From the NCBI GenBank assembly GCA_003222065.1, contig QHUV01000069.1, positions 1 through 7,304 on the forward strand: a stretch of 7,304 nucleotides of DNA, in the 5' to 3' direction. This DNA is from Gemmatimonadota bacterium (lineage in GTDB: Bacteria > Gemmatimonadota > Gemmatimonadetes > Gemmatimonadales > Gemmatimonadaceae). The notes below the pieces were generated by a model. The model ran no database searches. It saw only the letters and a list, made by a program, of their open reading frames with translations, and was not told the DNA's origin. Within the stretch, counting starts at the first letter, position 1, and each line of letters starts with the position of its first letter. The position numbers and the translations under genes were made by a program. This document shows, in pieces, positions 6,405-7,304 of this stretch.

Positions 6405-7304
6405 CTAGCGCTGCTTGATCTCGTCGAGCTCCTCTAACGAGCGCGGCCAATCTTCTTTGAGCAGGCGCGATAGTGCTCGATCGGCCAACAGCTTCCCATC
6501 GGTCTGACACGTCGGACAGTAGTTCGTCTCATTGTCCGCATAACGAATCCGCTGCACCGGCGACCCGCACACCGGGCACGGCTTGCCGTAGCGGCCGTGA
6601 ACCGCCATCGCGTCGCGGAACGCCGTGACCTTCTCGGGAAATCCGTCGCCGATCTCGGCGCGCAACCGCTCGGTCCATTCGATGAGCGTCGCACGCGTCG
6701 CCTGGTAAAGCGTCTCCATCTCTTCTGCCGTCAGGCGTCGCGTCAACTTTACTGGGGAGATACGCGCGCGGTGTAGAATCTCGTCGGAGTAGGCGTTGCC
6801 AATTCCACTGAACAGTCGCGGATCGGTGAGCGCGCGCTTCACCGTGTGACTCTCGCTCGTCAGGCGCTCGGCGAACGAACCGAGAGTGGCGTCGAGCACC
6901 TCGAGCCCTCCACGATCAAAGGTGGCGAGCGCGGCAGCACCGGCGACGATGTGGAGTGACGCGCGTCGCTTCGTCCCCGCCTCCGTGAGCAACAACGTGC
7001 CGGTGGAGAACTCGAAGGCCGCGAGATCGATCTTCGAGACCGGCTTCTTGCCCGCGTCCCGCCACTTGAGGCGACCAGCGATCATGAGGTGGAGGACCAT
7101 GAACAGCTCCTCGTCGAGCGCGAAGACGATACGCTTTCCAAGCCGGCGCACGTCGATGACGCGCCTCCCCTTCACGCTCGAGAGTGGGGGCTCGACGCTG
7201 CGCAGCAAGAAGGGGCTGCGCAGGTGTACGTCCACGAGCTCGGCACCGACGACGCGTCGCGTCAGCGCTTCGACGTACACGGTGATGTCTGGTAGCTCGG
7301 GCAC
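6405..7304 (-). CDS. Fpg/Nei-family DNA glycosylase with zinc finger, divergent active-site loops
   Basis: A 299-aa product with a GTG start (7304-7302) at the window edge. The start is secure because the product then begins MPELPD: after Met removal the N-terminal Pro is the Schiff-base nucleophile and the next Glu the acid of this family. Lys57 in [10 protein letters not shown] matches the conserved DNA-binding Lys. The helix-two-turn-helix region carries [20 protein letters not shown] (165-184). A C-terminal zinc finger has Cys243, 246, 263 and 266 (CPVC...CPTC). It probably removes oxidised bases and cuts the AP site. Differences from E. coli Fpg: the finger Arg that grips the lesion phosphate is Asn258 (DNETNYC instead of QRATFYC), the void-filling Met region HLGMSG reads HLMIAG, and the RRF loop reads KRRAS. 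It is therefore a divergent subgroup, and whether it prefers Fpg or Nei substrates cannot be told. The gene is convergent with the PhzF-like gene, 49 bp away. Confidence 0.93.
   Translation of the reverse strand: MPELPDITVYVEALTRRVVGAELVDVHLRSPFLLRSVEPPLSSVKGRRVIDVRRLGKRIVFALDEELFMVLHLMIAGRLKWRDAGKKPVSKIDLAAFEFSTGTLLLTEAGTKRRASLHIVAGAAALATFDRGGLEVLDATLGSFAERLTSESHTVKRALTDPRLFSGIGNAYSDEILHRARISPVKLTRRLTAEEMETLYQATRATLIEWTERLRAEIGDGFPEKVTAFRDAMAVHGRYGKPCPVCGSPVQRIRYADNETNYCPTCQTDGKLLADRALSRLLKEDWPRSLEELDEIKQR

Overview
The window is high-GC bacterial DNA, densely packed and almost entirely coding. Its style suggests a soil-type member of Gemmatimonadota, or possibly Acidobacteriota or a relative. 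The reasons are strong G/C bias at third codon positions, 7-bp tandem repeats with units like GTGGAGC and GTGCTAG at gene edges, and a dispersed repeat of the type CATCCxGAGCGAAGCGA.GGAT. This assignment is inference from general style, not from a marker gene.

Layout: positions 1-5222 hold a tightly coupled three-gene operon on the minus strand. It is transcribed in this order: (i) an 802-aa membrane protein with a von Willebrand A domain and a glutamine-amidotransferase-like fold (5222-2814); (ii) a 344-aa exported caspase/legumain-like (C13-type) protein whose expected catalytic Cys is Ser, with an EF-hand-like calcium loop (2817-1783); (iii) a TPR-rich exported protein ending in a gluzincin HELAH metallopeptidase domain (1786 to beyond position 1, C-terminus cut off by the window). 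Both junctions are 4-base overlaps (ATGA and GTGA), so the three products are probably made together. The likely theme is an envelope-associated assembly or proteolysis module, with no proven function. A 212-bp divergent intergenic region (5223-5434) holds a large hairpin made of 7-bp repeats. It is followed on the plus strand by a PhzF-family isomerase-like gene (5435-6355). After a short convergent gap holding an inverted repeat, a minus-strand Fpg/Nei-family DNA glycosylase (7304-6405) starts with GTG exactly at the window's right edge.

The most unusual feature is how 7-bp tandem repeats sit on translation signals. At 1731-1786 eight heptamers, followed by a second repeat type at 1700-1725, make up the first 29 codons of the TPR-peptidase gene. 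The last heptamer supplies both the stop codon of the upstream gene and the GTG start of the downstream gene. At 2727-2758 an oppositely oriented array encodes the end of the signal peptide of the C13-like protein. At 5364-5425 a related period-7 array forms a hairpin just before phzF and offers an in-frame alternative GTG start. No RNA genes, CRISPR arrays, insertion sequences or phage genes are visible.
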